Assembly (NCBI GenBank): GCA_963787135.1 | Contig: CAWBBW010000038.1 | Coordinates: forward strand, 117,023 to 181,022 | Direction: 5' to 3' | Source: Roseiarcus sp963787135 | Lineage (GTDB): Bacteria > Pseudomonadota > Alphaproteobacteria > Rhizobiales > Beijerinckiaceae | DNA: 64,000 bases | Shown here: positions 26,879 through 36,442 of the stretch, piece after piece | Numbering within the stretch: the stretch's first letter is position 1 | Layout: the number at the start of each line of letters is the position of its first letter | Translations under genes and position numbers: made by a program | The notes under the pieces: model-generated | The model's input: the letters and a program-made list of their open reading frames with translations, nothing else | Told to the model about the DNA's origin: nothing | Database searches by the model: none

Positions 26879-29800
26879 TCAGCGCGCCACAGCGCGCGCG
26901 CTCGAGATCAGCCGCGCCGGATTGCCGCGCCAGCGCGAACCGGCCGGCGTGATCTCGCCCTTCATCAGGAAGGCGTCGGCGTCGAGACGGGTCCGCTCGC
27001 CCATCGTCACGCCATAATGCACCAGCGCCCCGCCGCCGACCGACGCCCCGGCGCCAATGCGCACCATGTCGGACTTGAACACGCCTTCTTCGAGCGAGTG
27101 CGACTGAATGATGCTGTGCTCGTTGAGGTTCGCCCCGTCGCCGATCTCGACCAGCGTGCGCTCCGAAAGAGTGCAGCCGTCGTCGAACACCTTGCGGCCG
27201 ACCCTGACGCCGAGCAGGCGCGACATCAGGTTGCGCATCGGGGTTCCGGCGAAGGCGGTGGAGAGCGGGTTGTCCGAGAGCTTCCAGTGCCGCTCGACCC
27301 GCCAGAAGATGGGGTCGTACACCGTCGCGATCGCCGGCTCGAGCCGGCCGAAGCCGATCGAGGCGCGCTCGATCAGGATGAACCCCACGGCCAGGAGCGC
27401 GACGACGACGCCTGCCGCCGCCGTCATCGCCAGCACATTCGTCGCGCCGAAGACCTCCGCCGTCCAGCCGAAGACGTAGATCGCCAGGAAAACGAAGAAC
27501 CAGCGCGAGGCGAGGAGCGCGGCCATCGAGGCGACATTGAGCAAGGTCTTCCGCCTGAGACGTCGCGTGCGCTCTTCCGGCCCGATTGCCGCCAGCATGT
27601 CGAGATCGCGCGAAGCGGCGCGGGGAATCTCGAACGCAGGCGAGCCGAGCAGGCCGACGTTCTCGCGCACCGGCCCGTCGATCGGCGCCATCACCTTGGT
27701 GGCGAAGAGAACGTTGTCGCCGGTTCGCGCGCCGGGCGGGACATAGACTGCGGTGCCAAGGAAGTTGTTTTCGCCGATGCGGCAAGCGCCGAGCCGGAAG
27801 GCGTGGCTCGACATGGCAAGGTTGCCGAGCCACAGGCTGTCGGACGCGACCGTATTGGCGCCGACCGAACAGAGGAACGGATTATCCTGACCCTGTTCGC
27901 TGCCGAAATTCGATCCCGTCTGATCGCCGAGGCCGAGCTTCCAGCCGACGAAGCGCAGATAGGGCTCGATGAACACGCTGTCGCCGAACAGGAGGTTGAA
28001 GAAGCTCGAATTGCCGAAGAGTTCGACGATCTCATGCATGCCGTGGTGGAAGCCATAGAGCGGGTAGACGCGGCCCTCGACGAGGAACATGTTGGCGAGG
28101 CGCGGCAGGGCGTAGATGACGGCCAGGCCGCTGGCGAGCGCAATCAGATAGAGCACAAACGCCGCGCCCGCGGCCGTCGGGGCCAAGGAAAGCGCTGCCT
28201 CCCACGGGCCGATTGCGACGAAGTCCTCGCCCGCGGCCAGCGCCGCGAGGGCGTAGATGAGGGCCGCTTCGATCAGGGCCGTGGCAATCGCAATGACGAA
28301 GGCAAGCCGCGTCGCAGCGAAAAGCCAGCGCCTCAGCGGCGTGATCGACGTTTCGTCCGCCAGGCGGAAATTGGTGGACGTCTCCTCGGCGGGCGAGCCG
28401 TGATAGCGCTTGCCCTCCGGAACGCGCTGGCCGGTCTGCAGCGACGACGCATGGCCAAGCTGGCCGAAATCGCCGATCGCGGAGCCAATGTCGAGCGTGC
28501 TCTGCTCGCCAACAAAGCCGTTGCGGCCAATCTCGATCGCGCCGGTGTGGATCCGATTGCCGAAGGCTGAATAGCCCGGCATGAGGGCGCTGCGAGAAAC
28601 GACCGCATCGTCGCCGACCCGGAAAAGGTCCGCGGTGACCGGCACGGCGTTCGACGCGATGACCGCGTTGCGGCCGATCCTGGCGCCGAGCAGACGCAGG
28701 TATGTGTTGTAGAGCGGCGTGCCGACGAAAGCGTTGGCGGGCGCGGAGCGCACGATCAGCCTGGCTGTCCAGAAGCGGAAATAGGCAAAGCTCCAGAGCG
28801 GGATCGACTCGGCGCGAGCGCGGCCGATGAGGAGCCACTTTGCGGCGACGGCGAGCCCGTTGTGGCCCAAGAACCAGACGACCGCGGCGATGAGCGCGCG
28901 CCCATAGAGCTCGAGCGGGGAATCGACTGCGTCGTAGAACCAGTCGAGGGCCGCCAGTGCAACGGCCACCGATAGCGCGCCGAACGCCACGTAAAGCGCC
29001 ATCTGCGCCGCGCCGCAGGCGTAATAGGCGAAGTTTGACGGATGATGCTCCGGAAGCGCTTCCTCCAGCTCGAACGCGGCGGGCCGCGCGGCGTCTAGCG
29101 CGCGCGCGAGCCGGCGAACGGTCGCATTGGCGTAGACGTCGCGCATCGCGACCTGCAGCGACGGCTCGAGCTGGCGGACCCTGGCGCAGAACCGCGCCAT
29201 CAAGAGCGAGTGGGCGCCGTAGTCGTTAAAGAGATCGCCGTCGATCGAAACCTCGTCGAGACCGAGCGTGTCGCCGAGCGCCCGGCAAAGCGTGCGCTCG
29301 GTCGGGGTCTCCGGCGGGACATGGGTGTCGCTGAACCTCAGGCGCGCGGACTTCGGCGCCGGCAATCGCGCCCGGTCGGCCTTGTTGCTGACGAGGGTCG
29401 GAATGAACGGCAGCTGCTCGAGATAGGCCGGGGTCATGTAGCCGGGCAGGCGCGCGCGCATCAGCGCCGCGATCGCGCCCCGGTCCGGCGCGGGCGCACC
29501 GTGCTTGACCGCATAATAGGCGACAAGCTCCTGCGCGCCCGGTTCAGGCTCGAAGGTCGTCGCCACGACCTGGGCGATTTCGGGAATCTCGAGCAGAACC
29601 GACTCGATCTCGGTCAGTTCGATCCGATAGCCGCGCAACTTGATCTGCGTGTCGATGCGGCCGAGATATTCGATCTCGCCGTCCTCATTGATCCGCCCGA
29701 GATCGCCGGTGCGGTAGATGCGGCCCGAGGGGTTGTTGGGAAGCGCAAGGAAGTCGCCAATGAACTTCGCTTGCGTGAGCTCGGGCCGGTTGAGATAACC

Positions 29801-30967
29801 CTCGGCGACGCCGACCCCGGCGATGCCGATCTCGCCGGCCTCTCCGAACTCGACCGCGCGGTCCTGCCTGGCGTCGAGAATAACGATGGAATAGGTCGGC
29901 AGAGGCCTGCCGATGGTCACCGGCCGATCCGGCGTCATCACCCCTAGCGTTGCGGTCACCGTCGTTTCGGTCGGCCCGTAGCTATTGAGCAGAGTGCGGC
30001 CCGGCCGGCTCCAGCGCTTGACCAGCGCGGGCGGGCAGGCTTCGCCGCCGACCAAAAAAATGCGCAGCTTCGGCAGCTCGCGCTCGATCGAGGCGAGCAG
30101 CGTCGGCACGCAGCAGAAGCAGGTGACGGCACGCGATTCGAGAAAGTCGGCAAGTTCCTCGCCGAAGAGGCTGGTCGTACCGGTATTGGGAACCAGCGTC
30201 GCGCCGGCGACCAGCGGGACCCAGATTTCCTCGATCGAGAAATCGAAGGCGACCGACATGCCCTGATAGACGCGGTCACCCGGACCGAAGCCGTAGCGCT
30301 CGGCCGCAACCCGCACAAAGTTGCAGATGCTCGGATGGGCGATCGCGACGCCCTTGGGGCGGCCGGTCGTGCCCGAGGTGTAGAGAACATAGCAGAGCGC
30401 GTCGGCGTCGGCCGCGTGCGCGGCCAGCGGAGCGTCGTCGAGCTCAGCGGCTTCCCCGCGCAGGCCATCGAGGATCAGCGCCGGAACATCGCCATCGGCG
30501 AAGCGGTCGGCCAACCTCGAATGGGTCACGGCCAGCGTCGCCCCCGCGTCGGAAAGGATGAACCGGATGCGATCGGCCGGGTGGTTGGCGTCGAGGGGAA
30601 CATAGGCCGCGCCAGCCTTGAGCAGTGCGAACAGCGCGACGTAGGCGTCGACGCCGCGGTCGAGGAGGACCGCGACGCGGTCGCCAGGCCTCACGCCATG
30701 GCGCATGAAGACGCGCGCCATCTGGTTGGCCCGCTCGTTCAGTTCGCGATAGCTGACGTCCGCGCCCACGACCGAGACCGCGATCAGATCTGCGTGGCGG
30801 CAGCAGGCCTCCTCGAGCACGTCGCTGAGGCGTTCCCCGCAACGCCATCGAAGCGCCGGCCCTTCGCTGAGGACGGAGAGCGGCCATGACGGCTCGACCC
30901 GCCGGAGGGCGATCAAGGGGTCGTAGTCGAGCGTAGGCTCGCTCAGGGTGAGCGCCGAGGTGAGCAT
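26879..30967 (-). CDS. Pls/PosA-family non-ribosomal peptide synthetase (A-T-membrane acyltransferase repeats)
   Basis: A 1362-residue protein with an adenylation domain (residues about 40-520): LCYVLYTSGTTGRPKGVAI, FDFSIEEIW, NSYGPTETTVTATL, YRTGDLG, QIKLRGYRIEL. A carrier domain has FNDYGAHSLLMARF (phosphopantetheine Ser near 586). A C-terminal half follows with about six membrane helices and three left-handed beta-helix acetyltransferase-like repeats (for example NAVIASNAVPV and NFLGTAVYVPPG). This matches epsilon-poly-lysine synthetase (Pls) and relatives, which polymerise one amino acid on tandem acceptor domains. The product here is unknown. A phosphopantetheinyl transferase follows in the operon. 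Confidence 0.92.
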   Translation of the reverse strand: MLTSALTLSEPTLDYDPLIALRRVEPSWPLSVLSEGPALRWRCGERLSDVLEEACCRHADLIAVSVVGADVSYRELNERANQMARVFMRHGVRPGDRVAVLLDRGVDAYVALFALLKAGAAYVPLDANHPADRIRFILSDAGATLAVTHSRLADRFADGDVPALILDGLRGEAAELDDAPLAAHAADADALCYVLYTSGTTGRPKGVAIAHPSICNFVRVAAERYGFGPGDRVYQGMSVAFDFSIEEIWVPLVAGATLVPNTGTTSLFGEELADFLESRAVTCFCCVPTLLASIERELPKLRIFLVGGEACPPALVKRWSRPGRTLLNSYGPTETTVTATLGVMTPDRPVTIGRPLPTYSIVILDARQDRAVEFGEAGEIGIAGVGVAEGYLNRPELTQAKFIGDFLALPNNPSGRIYRTGDLGRINEDGEIEYLGRIDTQIKLRGYRIELTEIESVLLEIPEIAQVVATTFEPEPGAQELVAYYAVKHGAPAPDRGAIAALMRARLPGYMTPAYLEQLPFIPTLVSNKADRARLPAPKSARLRFSDTHVPPETPTERTLCRALGDTLGLDEVSIDGDLFNDYGAHSLLMARFCARVRQLEPSLQVAMRDVYANATVRRLARALDAARPAAFELEEALPEHHPSNFAYYACGAAQMALYVAFGALSVAVALAALDWFYDAVDSPLELYGRALIAAVVWFLGHNGLAVAAKWLLIGRARAESIPLWSFAYFRFWTARLIVRSAPANAFVGTPLYNTYLRLLGARIGRNAVIASNAVPVTADLFRVGDDAVVSRSALMPGYSAFGNRIHTGAIEIGRNGFVGEQSTLDIGSAIGDFGQLGHASSLQTGQRVPEGKRYHGSPAEETSTNFRLADETSITPLRRWLFAATRLAFVIAIATALIEAALIYALAALAAGEDFVAIGPWEAALSLAPTAAGAAFVLYLIALASGLAVIYALPRLANMFLVEGRVYPLYGFHHGMHEIVELFGNSSFFNLLFGDSVFIEPYLRFVGWKLGLGDQTGSNFGSEQGQDNPFLCSVGANTVASDSLWLGNLAMSSHAFRLGACRIGENNFLGTAVYVPPGARTGDNVLFATKVMAPIDGPVRENVGLLGSPAFEIPRAASRDLDMLAAIGPEERTRRLRRKTLLNVASMAALLASRWFFVFLAIYVFGWTAEVFGATNVLAMTAAAGVVVALLAVGFILIERASIGFGRLEPAIATVYDPIFWRVERHWKLSDNPLSTAFAGTPMRNLMSRLLGVRVGRKVFDDGCTLSERTLVEIGDGANLNEHSIIQSHSLEEGVFKSDMVRIGAGASVGGGALVHYGVTMGERTRLDADAFLMKGEITPAGSRWRGNPARLISSARAVAR

Positions 30968-31369
30968 GGGAAAAGGGGCCTATGTTTAATGGATCCGACC
31001 GCGGCGCCCGCAAGCACGAGCTACGGCCGCGCGTCGAGCCTCGTATATCGTCGTGAGATCGCCCCCCGCGAGACCCAGCCCTCCGCGCGAGCGGCTATTG
31101 GCGATAATTCGGCTGAACGGAGGCTGAACGACGGCGCAGCAAACTGTCGCACGGATTCGCTAAGGAGCGGCTCGGGCAGAACGCACTGTTCAATCGAGGC
31201 CCAACCCCGGTGGTAACCCTATGAAAAACTGAGGTCATTCACCGTCGCCTTGCCTGAGCCGAGCGCACGGGCCAGAAGGGCCAGTCACAATCGAATGTCG
31301 CGGGCCGCCACGCTCGCGCCTTCAGGAATTCATCCTAAAGTCGGCGTCGAGCCGAGAGTCGAGCTCGAC

Positions 31370-33130
31370 ATGATTCGGCGGGAAGCGATGCCGGAGATCA
31401 AAGAGGTACGGCCAACGCCCAAGCCGTCGCGAGGCGCCTCAAGGATCAGCGTGCGCAGAGTTCGGCTCGCGAGCGGGCTCGTGCTGTTCACTTACGTGGG
31501 GCTGCACTTCACCAACCATGCGCTCGGCAATATTTCGGTCGAGGCGATGGAACGGGGCCTCGTCTTCCAGAAGCTGCTGTGGCAGTCGCCGCCCGGCACG
31601 ATCCTCCTTTACGGCGCGCTGCTCATTCATATGGGTCTCGGCTTCTGGGCTCTCTATGAGCGGCGGCAGTTCCGCTGGACGCGGCTCGAGGCGACACAGC
31701 TCGTGCTCGGGCTCCTGATTCCATTCCTGCTGGCCGACCATATCGTCGGCTCGCGCGTCTCGCTCGGCGCCTTCGGACTGGACAAAGGCTATGCCCAGGA
31801 ACTGTACAAATTCTGGGTCGGCTCGCCGGGGGCCGGGGCGCTGCAGGCCATCCTGCTGCTGATCGTCTGGATTCACGGCTCGATCGGCATCCACTTTTGG
31901 CTGGCGCTGAAGCCATTCTATCCGCGGGCACGGAACGTGCTCTTTTCGGTCGCGGTGCTTCTGCCGGCCCTCGCGCTGCTTGGCTACTTTCAGGGCGGCA
32001 GACAAACGCTGCAATCGGTCAACGACCCGGCCTGGAGAGCGCAGAACTTGACGCCGGCGCACATTGGAACCGTGGAAGAGAACGCCCTTCTCCTGCGCTG
32101 GCGTAACGACACGCTCGCCGTTCTGGCCGCGGCGCTTGCCCTGACGCTGCTCGCGCGAGGTCTTCGCAGTTGGCGCGAGCGCGGCGCCGGCTCAATCCGA
32201 CTGACCTATCCCGATCGCACGATCCGCGTTCCTCTAGGCTTGAGCGTGCTCGAAGCGAGCCTGCGCAACAACATCCCGCATGCGCATGTCTGCGGCGGAC
32301 GGGGCCGCTGCTCCACCTGCCGGATCCGCATCGTGGGCGACCCCAGCCAGTTGCCTGCCATCAGCGCGGCCGAACGCGCGGTCCTCGATCGGATCGGCGC
32401 CGGCGCGAACGTGCGCCTCGCCTGCCAATTGCGCCCGACGCACGACGTCGCCTTCGTGCCCATGCTGCCGCCCCATGCCTCGATCGCCGACGTCCGTCGG
32501 GGCGACCCGTCGCACAGCGGCGACGAACGCTACGTCGTGATCATGTTCGTCGACATGCGCGGGTCGAGCAAGCTCGCCGAAGGACGCCTGCCCTATGACA
32601 CGGTGTTCATCATCAACCAGTTCCTCAACGCGGTGAGCAAGGCCGTGATCGCGGCCGGCGGCGACCCCAACCAGGTTCTGGGCGACGGGCTCCTGGCGTT
32701 GTTCGGCCTCAAGGAGCCGCCGGGAGTTGCTTGCCGGCAGGCGGTCGCCGCATGCGCGACCATCGCCGCCAATGTCGACGGACTGAACCTCGCCCTGGCG
32801 CACGGACTGCACGACCCCATTCGCTTCGGCATCGGCATCCACGCCGGCCTCATCGTCGCGGGCGACATCGGGCACGAGCGCCATGCGCAATTCACGGTGA
32901 TCGGCGATCCGGTCAATGTCGCGTCCCGCCTGCAGGATCTGACGAAGCCGCTCGGCTGCGAGGTTCTGATGTCCGAGGAAGTCTATTCTCACGCGGGCTT
33001 CGATCCCGACAGCCTGCCGTCGCAGGAGGTCGAAACGCGAGGCCGCGAGGCGTTCGTCAAAGTGCGAAGCGCGCTCAGAGCCGCGGATCTGGCGGAGCTC
33101 CTGACGGCGCCGGCCGGGGCGACGCCGTAG
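31370..33130 (+). CDS. membrane haem-b-like / 2Fe-2S ferredoxin / class III nucleotide cyclase
   Basis: A 586-residue protein. Six membrane helices carry histidines in the pattern of succinate dehydrogenase cytochrome b anchors (VGLHFTNHAL, LLIHMGLGFW, ADHIVGS, WIHGSIGIHFW). A plant-type ferredoxin domain (about 280-370) has CGGRGRCSTC and a distal LACQL, giving C-x5-C-x2-C plus a fourth Cys. A class III cyclase domain has FVDMRGSSKLAE (metal Asp), VLGDGLLALF (second Asp) and GDPVNVASRL (Asn/Arg). The likely product is cAMP, controlled by redox state. The start is uncertain among 31250, 31370 and 31388. I recall Sinorhizobium CyaC as a similar haem-b cyclase. Confidence 0.85.
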   Translation: MIRREAMPEIKEVRPTPKPSRGASRISVRRVRLASGLVLFTYVGLHFTNHALGNISVEAMERGLVFQKLLWQSPPGTILLYGALLIHMGLGFWALYERRQFRWTRLEATQLVLGLLIPFLLADHIVGSRVSLGAFGLDKGYAQELYKFWVGSPGAGALQAILLLIVWIHGSIGIHFWLALKPFYPRARNVLFSVAVLLPALALLGYFQGGRQTLQSVNDPAWRAQNLTPAHIGTVEENALLLRWRNDTLAVLAAALALTLLARGLRSWRERGAGSIRLTYPDRTIRVPLGLSVLEASLRNNIPHAHVCGGRGRCSTCRIRIVGDPSQLPAISAAERAVLDRIGAGANVRLACQLRPTHDVAFVPMLPPHASIADVRRGDPSHSGDERYVVIMFVDMRGSSKLAEGRLPYDTVFIINQFLNAVSKAVIAAGGDPNQVLGDGLLALFGLKEPPGVACRQAVAACATIAANVDGLNLALAHGLHDPIRFGIGIHAGLIVAGDIGHERHAQFTVIGDPVNVASRLQDLTKPLGCEVLMSEEVYSHAGFDPDSLPSQEVETRGREAFVKVRSALRAADLAELLTAPAGATP

Positions 33131-33140
33131 AATCCGGCGT

Positions 33141-33735
33141 TCAGCTCCGGGGCGGCTCGGTCGCGCCGGGACCGAGGGAGCGCTGGACCATGACCGTGTC
33201 CGTCCAGTGGCCGAACTTGTAGCCGACCGAGGGCAGATAGCCGACCTTGCCGAACCCGAACGCTCTCGTGGAGCGCTAGCGAGGCGCGGTTGGCCGAATC
33301 GATGTAGCCGATCATCTGCCGGAAGCCGGCGGCGGCGCAGGCGTCGATCAGCGCACCCATGAGCTCGCGGCCGATGCCGCGGCGCAGATGGTCGTTGTGC
33401 ACGTAGATCGAATGCTTGACGGTGTAGCGGTAGGCGGGGCGCTTGCGGAACGGCACGGCATAGGCGTAGCCCACCACGACGCCCCTGTCCTCCGCTAGAA
33501 TATGGGGCATCTTTCGCCGCTGCATCGACTTCCGCCGCCGCTTCAGGTCCTCGGCGTCGGGGGTCTCGAACTCGTTGTCCTCGATGCCCGGATCGACGCC
33601 GCGCCGGATGTGATGCAGGTAGATCGCGAGCATTGCGGGAACGTCGGCATCGCGCGAATTGCGCACGAAAACCGCGCCGGCCTGCCGTTCGCCGGCCTGA
33701 GTCCCGTCCGCCGCGGAATTCACTCTAGCGTCCAT
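33141..33735 (-). pseudogene. GNAT-family N-acetyltransferase, frame broken near 33265
   Basis: The body of the protein (FVRNSRDADVPAMLAIYLHH, YAYAVPFRKRPAYRYTVKHS, IYVHNDHLRRGIGRELMGAL, then MIGYIDSANRASLALHE) is a phosphinothricin-acetyltransferase-like GNAT. The conserved end (FGFGKVGYLPSVGYKFGHW, then TDTVMVQRSL) is in the next frame; the switch after LHES fits one extra G. It lies 18 bases downstream of the Orn/Lys/Arg decarboxylase gene on the same strand, so it may act on the amine product or a related compound. Confidence 0.8.
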
Positions 33736-33753
33736 CCTCGACCCGGGACCGAA

Positions 33754-36111
33754 TCACTCCCTGACAACATAGGTATAGAACCGAATGTTCCCGGATTCGT
33801 CGGTTTCGCGATAGAGCCCCTGAATTTCCGACTCGAAGCCCGGGAAAACATTGGAGCTCTTCTCGAACATCTTGAGGTACTCGATCATCGGCCGCGCCCG
33901 CTCGTCAAGCCGCTCGCCCGGCACGATGGTCGCGATGCCCGGCGGATAAACGACGAAAAGGGTGGTCGCGATCCGTCCCTCGAGCTGATCGAGCGGCACG
34001 TAGTCGACGTTGTTGCGCACCAGATGGCGCGACGCCTCGCGCGGCGTCATCGCCATTTCCGGGATATGCTTCATCGCGAATTGCGCCTTTTGCAGCCCGC
34101 TTACATCATGATCGCGGAAGAAGGTGTGCATTTCCAGACACAGATCCTTGAGTTTCTTGCCGCGATAGCGCTTTGCCCGCTTGGCGACGAACTCAGGCAT
34201 GACGTCCTCGAGCGAAACATTCTCGTCATGCAGCCGCTTGAAGGCGACGAGCGACGAGACCAGCGTGCCGGCCTTGCTCGACTCAACGCCCGGGGTCAAG
34301 AGAAACAGCATGGAATTGAGGTCGTTCTTCTCGGCGACCACGCGGTTCTCGCGCAGATACTGGACGACCACCGGCGCGGGAATTCCATGCGCCTCGTATT
34401 GTCCTGTCCTGCGGTCGAACCCCGGCGTCAGCAGCGTGAGCTTGGCCGGATCGGTGATGGCGAAGGCGTCTTCGACTGACGCGAAGCCGTGCCAGGCCTC
34501 GCCCGGCGCCAGCGTCCAATAGCGCGGGTCGCGGGCGAGAAGGTCGGTCGACACGCTTTCCCAGGGCACGTCGTGGGCCGCGCCTTCCTGCGCTGCGTCG
34601 CGGATCGACACGCGGTCGGGAACGAAAGGATCGAAGAACCAGCGCCGCGCCGGGTCGCGCTCCTTCTCCTCGAACTCCCGCCGGACTGCGCGCAATTTCT
34701 TGCGCAATTCGATGCCGAGCCGGATCGTGTCGTCCCACAGCACTTCGCCCGAGCGGCCCTTCATCATTTGCGCGCCGACGTCGAGAGAGGCGAACAGAGG
34801 ATAGAAGGGCGAGGTCGAAGCGTATTGCATGAAGCCTTCATTGAAGCGCCGGTGCTCGACCCGCCGCCGCTGCCCCTTGATGTGCCGGTCGCGCATATGG
34901 ATCTGCGAGGCCTGAGAGAAGCTCGCGAGCTGCTTGTGCGCCGACTGGGTCGCGACCACGCCGGGCGACGTCTCGTTGAGACCCTTCAGACCCATGGCGA
35001 ACCGGCGCTCATAGAGCGGATGAAATTTCATGAAGCCCGCCCAGGCTTCGTCGAACATGATGTAGTCGCAGAGATGCCCGATGCGCTCGACAATGCGCTC
35101 AGCGTCGTAGATCGTGCCATCGTAGGTGCATTGCTCGATCACCGCGACGCGGAATGGGCGCTCGCGCCGCCAGGCGCCCTTGTCTTCGACCAGGGGATTG
35201 GTCCGGATGCGCTCGCGGATCGCTTTCTCGTCCAGGTCCTCGGGGCGGATCGGGCCGATGAGGCCGTAGGCGTTCCGGTCGGCCGAGAGATAGATCGGAA
35301 TGCCGCCGCCCATCAGCAGTGCGCCCTGATGGGCCGCCTTGTGGTTGTTGCGATCGAAGAGGACGAGGTCGCCTTCGGCGACAAGATTGGTCAGTACGAT
35401 CTTGTTGGAGGACGACGTGCCGTTGAGGACGAAATAGGTCTTCTCCGCCCCGAAGATGACCGCAGCCTCTTTCTGCGCCTGCAGCGCCGGTCCCTCATGG
35501 GTCAGGAGGTCGCCGAGCTCCAGGATCGAATTGTCGAGGTCGTCGCGAAAGATCGCGTCGCCCAGATGCTCGACGAAGATGCGCCCGATCGGGCTCCGGC
35601 TGTAGAAGATGCCGCCGTTGTGGCCCGGGCACGTCCAGAGCTGGTTGCCCTCCTCGGAATAGTCGACGAGGGCGCCGAAGAACGGCGTCTTCAATGTCTC
35701 GGCATATTGCTTGAGGCGCGACACGAGGTTCTTGGCGATGAATTCGGGCGTCTCCTCCGCCAGGAACACATAGCCGTCGATAAAGTCGAGCACTTCGACC
35801 GGGATATCCTCGAAGCGCTTGCGCCGCACGAGGATCATGATCGGCATATCGAGGCCGCGCTTGCGCATCAGGTTGATGAGCGAGGCCGCCTTGCCCTCCA
35901 GGCCCTTCTTGCCCCAGTCGACCACCATGCAGCCGATCGCAGCGTCGGTCTGCACCGCGATTTCCGCGTCCTCGAGCCGGCGCGCCTTGATCACCTGAAA
36001 GCCCATTCGCTCGATGGCCGCGATGATCTGGTTGACCCGAAGGCCCTCGAGATCGTCGGCGTCGAACATCGGCGCGGAGAAGAGAAAAGTGAACCGCTGG
36101 GAGAAGTTCAT
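33754..36111 (-). CDS. Orn/Lys/Arg decarboxylase (biodegradative, PLP-dependent)
   Basis: A 785-residue fold-type I PLP enzyme. An N-terminal response-regulator-like wing domain (residues about 10-130) is followed by the aminotransferase-like core, with FVLNGTSSSNKIVL, DEAWAGFMKFHPLY and the PLP-lysine motif TQSAHKQLASFSQAS (Lys near residue 390), and then the family C-terminal domain. Such enzymes convert arginine, lysine or ornithine to agmatine, cadaverine or putrescine, consuming protons, and often serve acid resistance. The T-Q-S-[TA]-H-K region most resembles arginine decarboxylases, but the substrate is not proven. Confidence 0.9.
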   Translation of the reverse strand: MNFSQRFTFLFSAPMFDADDLEGLRVNQIIAAIERMGFQVIKARRLEDAEIAVQTDAAIGCMVVDWGKKGLEGKAASLINLMRKRGLDMPIMILVRRKRFEDIPVEVLDFIDGYVFLAEETPEFIAKNLVSRLKQYAETLKTPFFGALVDYSEEGNQLWTCPGHNGGIFYSRSPIGRIFVEHLGDAIFRDDLDNSILELGDLLTHEGPALQAQKEAAVIFGAEKTYFVLNGTSSSNKIVLTNLVAEGDLVLFDRNNHKAAHQGALLMGGGIPIYLSADRNAYGLIGPIRPEDLDEKAIRERIRTNPLVEDKGAWRRERPFRVAVIEQCTYDGTIYDAERIVERIGHLCDYIMFDEAWAGFMKFHPLYERRFAMGLKGLNETSPGVVATQSAHKQLASFSQASQIHMRDRHIKGQRRRVEHRRFNEGFMQYASTSPFYPLFASLDVGAQMMKGRSGEVLWDDTIRLGIELRKKLRAVRREFEEKERDPARRWFFDPFVPDRVSIRDAAQEGAAHDVPWESVSTDLLARDPRYWTLAPGEAWHGFASVEDAFAITDPAKLTLLTPGFDRRTGQYEAHGIPAPVVVQYLRENRVVAEKNDLNSMLFLLTPGVESSKAGTLVSSLVAFKRLHDENVSLEDVMPEFVAKRAKRYRGKKLKDLCLEMHTFFRDHDVSGLQKAQFAMKHIPEMAMTPREASRHLVRNNVDYVPLDQLEGRIATTLFVVYPPGIATIVPGERLDERARPMIEYLKMFEKSSNVFPGFESEIQGLYRETDESGNIRFYTYVVRE

Positions 36112-36442
36112 GGGAATCCTCGGCCCCGGACGGTTCAGGCGCTCTCGCGTCGCCTTGAAGTCGGGGTATCAGCTAAGACAGGAGACCCATGACAGAATCA
36201 CGACAGGTTTTCGACCCCAAACTTCCGGCCGGGGGCCGGAGGAGCGAGCACGCTTGCTTTGAGACGCAGCCCTCTGCCATCCCCCGCCTCGCACAAGGTC
36301 CGACTTCACCGTGCTGTCACGCGCGGGGGCTAGATTTCTGCTATGCACATATGTTGGACGATGAGCCGTGGCTCTAAGATGTCCTCGACGAGGCGGGCAT
36401 GAGCGTAAGAGCTGCGATCCGGAACAAGACTTGGGGGGAACT
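36112..36442. other. intergenic region, 331 bases
   Basis: This is the divergent control region between the decarboxylase (minus) and acetate kinase (plus). I see a GC hairpin CCGGCC-GG-GGCCGG near 36222-36235 but no convincing gene. An open frame extending acetate kinase upstream to 36368 lacks family sequence. Confidence 0.4.

Noticed and set aside
26211..27833. Reading the phosphopantetheinyl transferase as a 540-residue protein
   Set aside because: The upstream 320 codons run antiparallel to no homologue and lie inside the synthetase gene in another frame; the GTG at 26870 gives the normal enzyme size.
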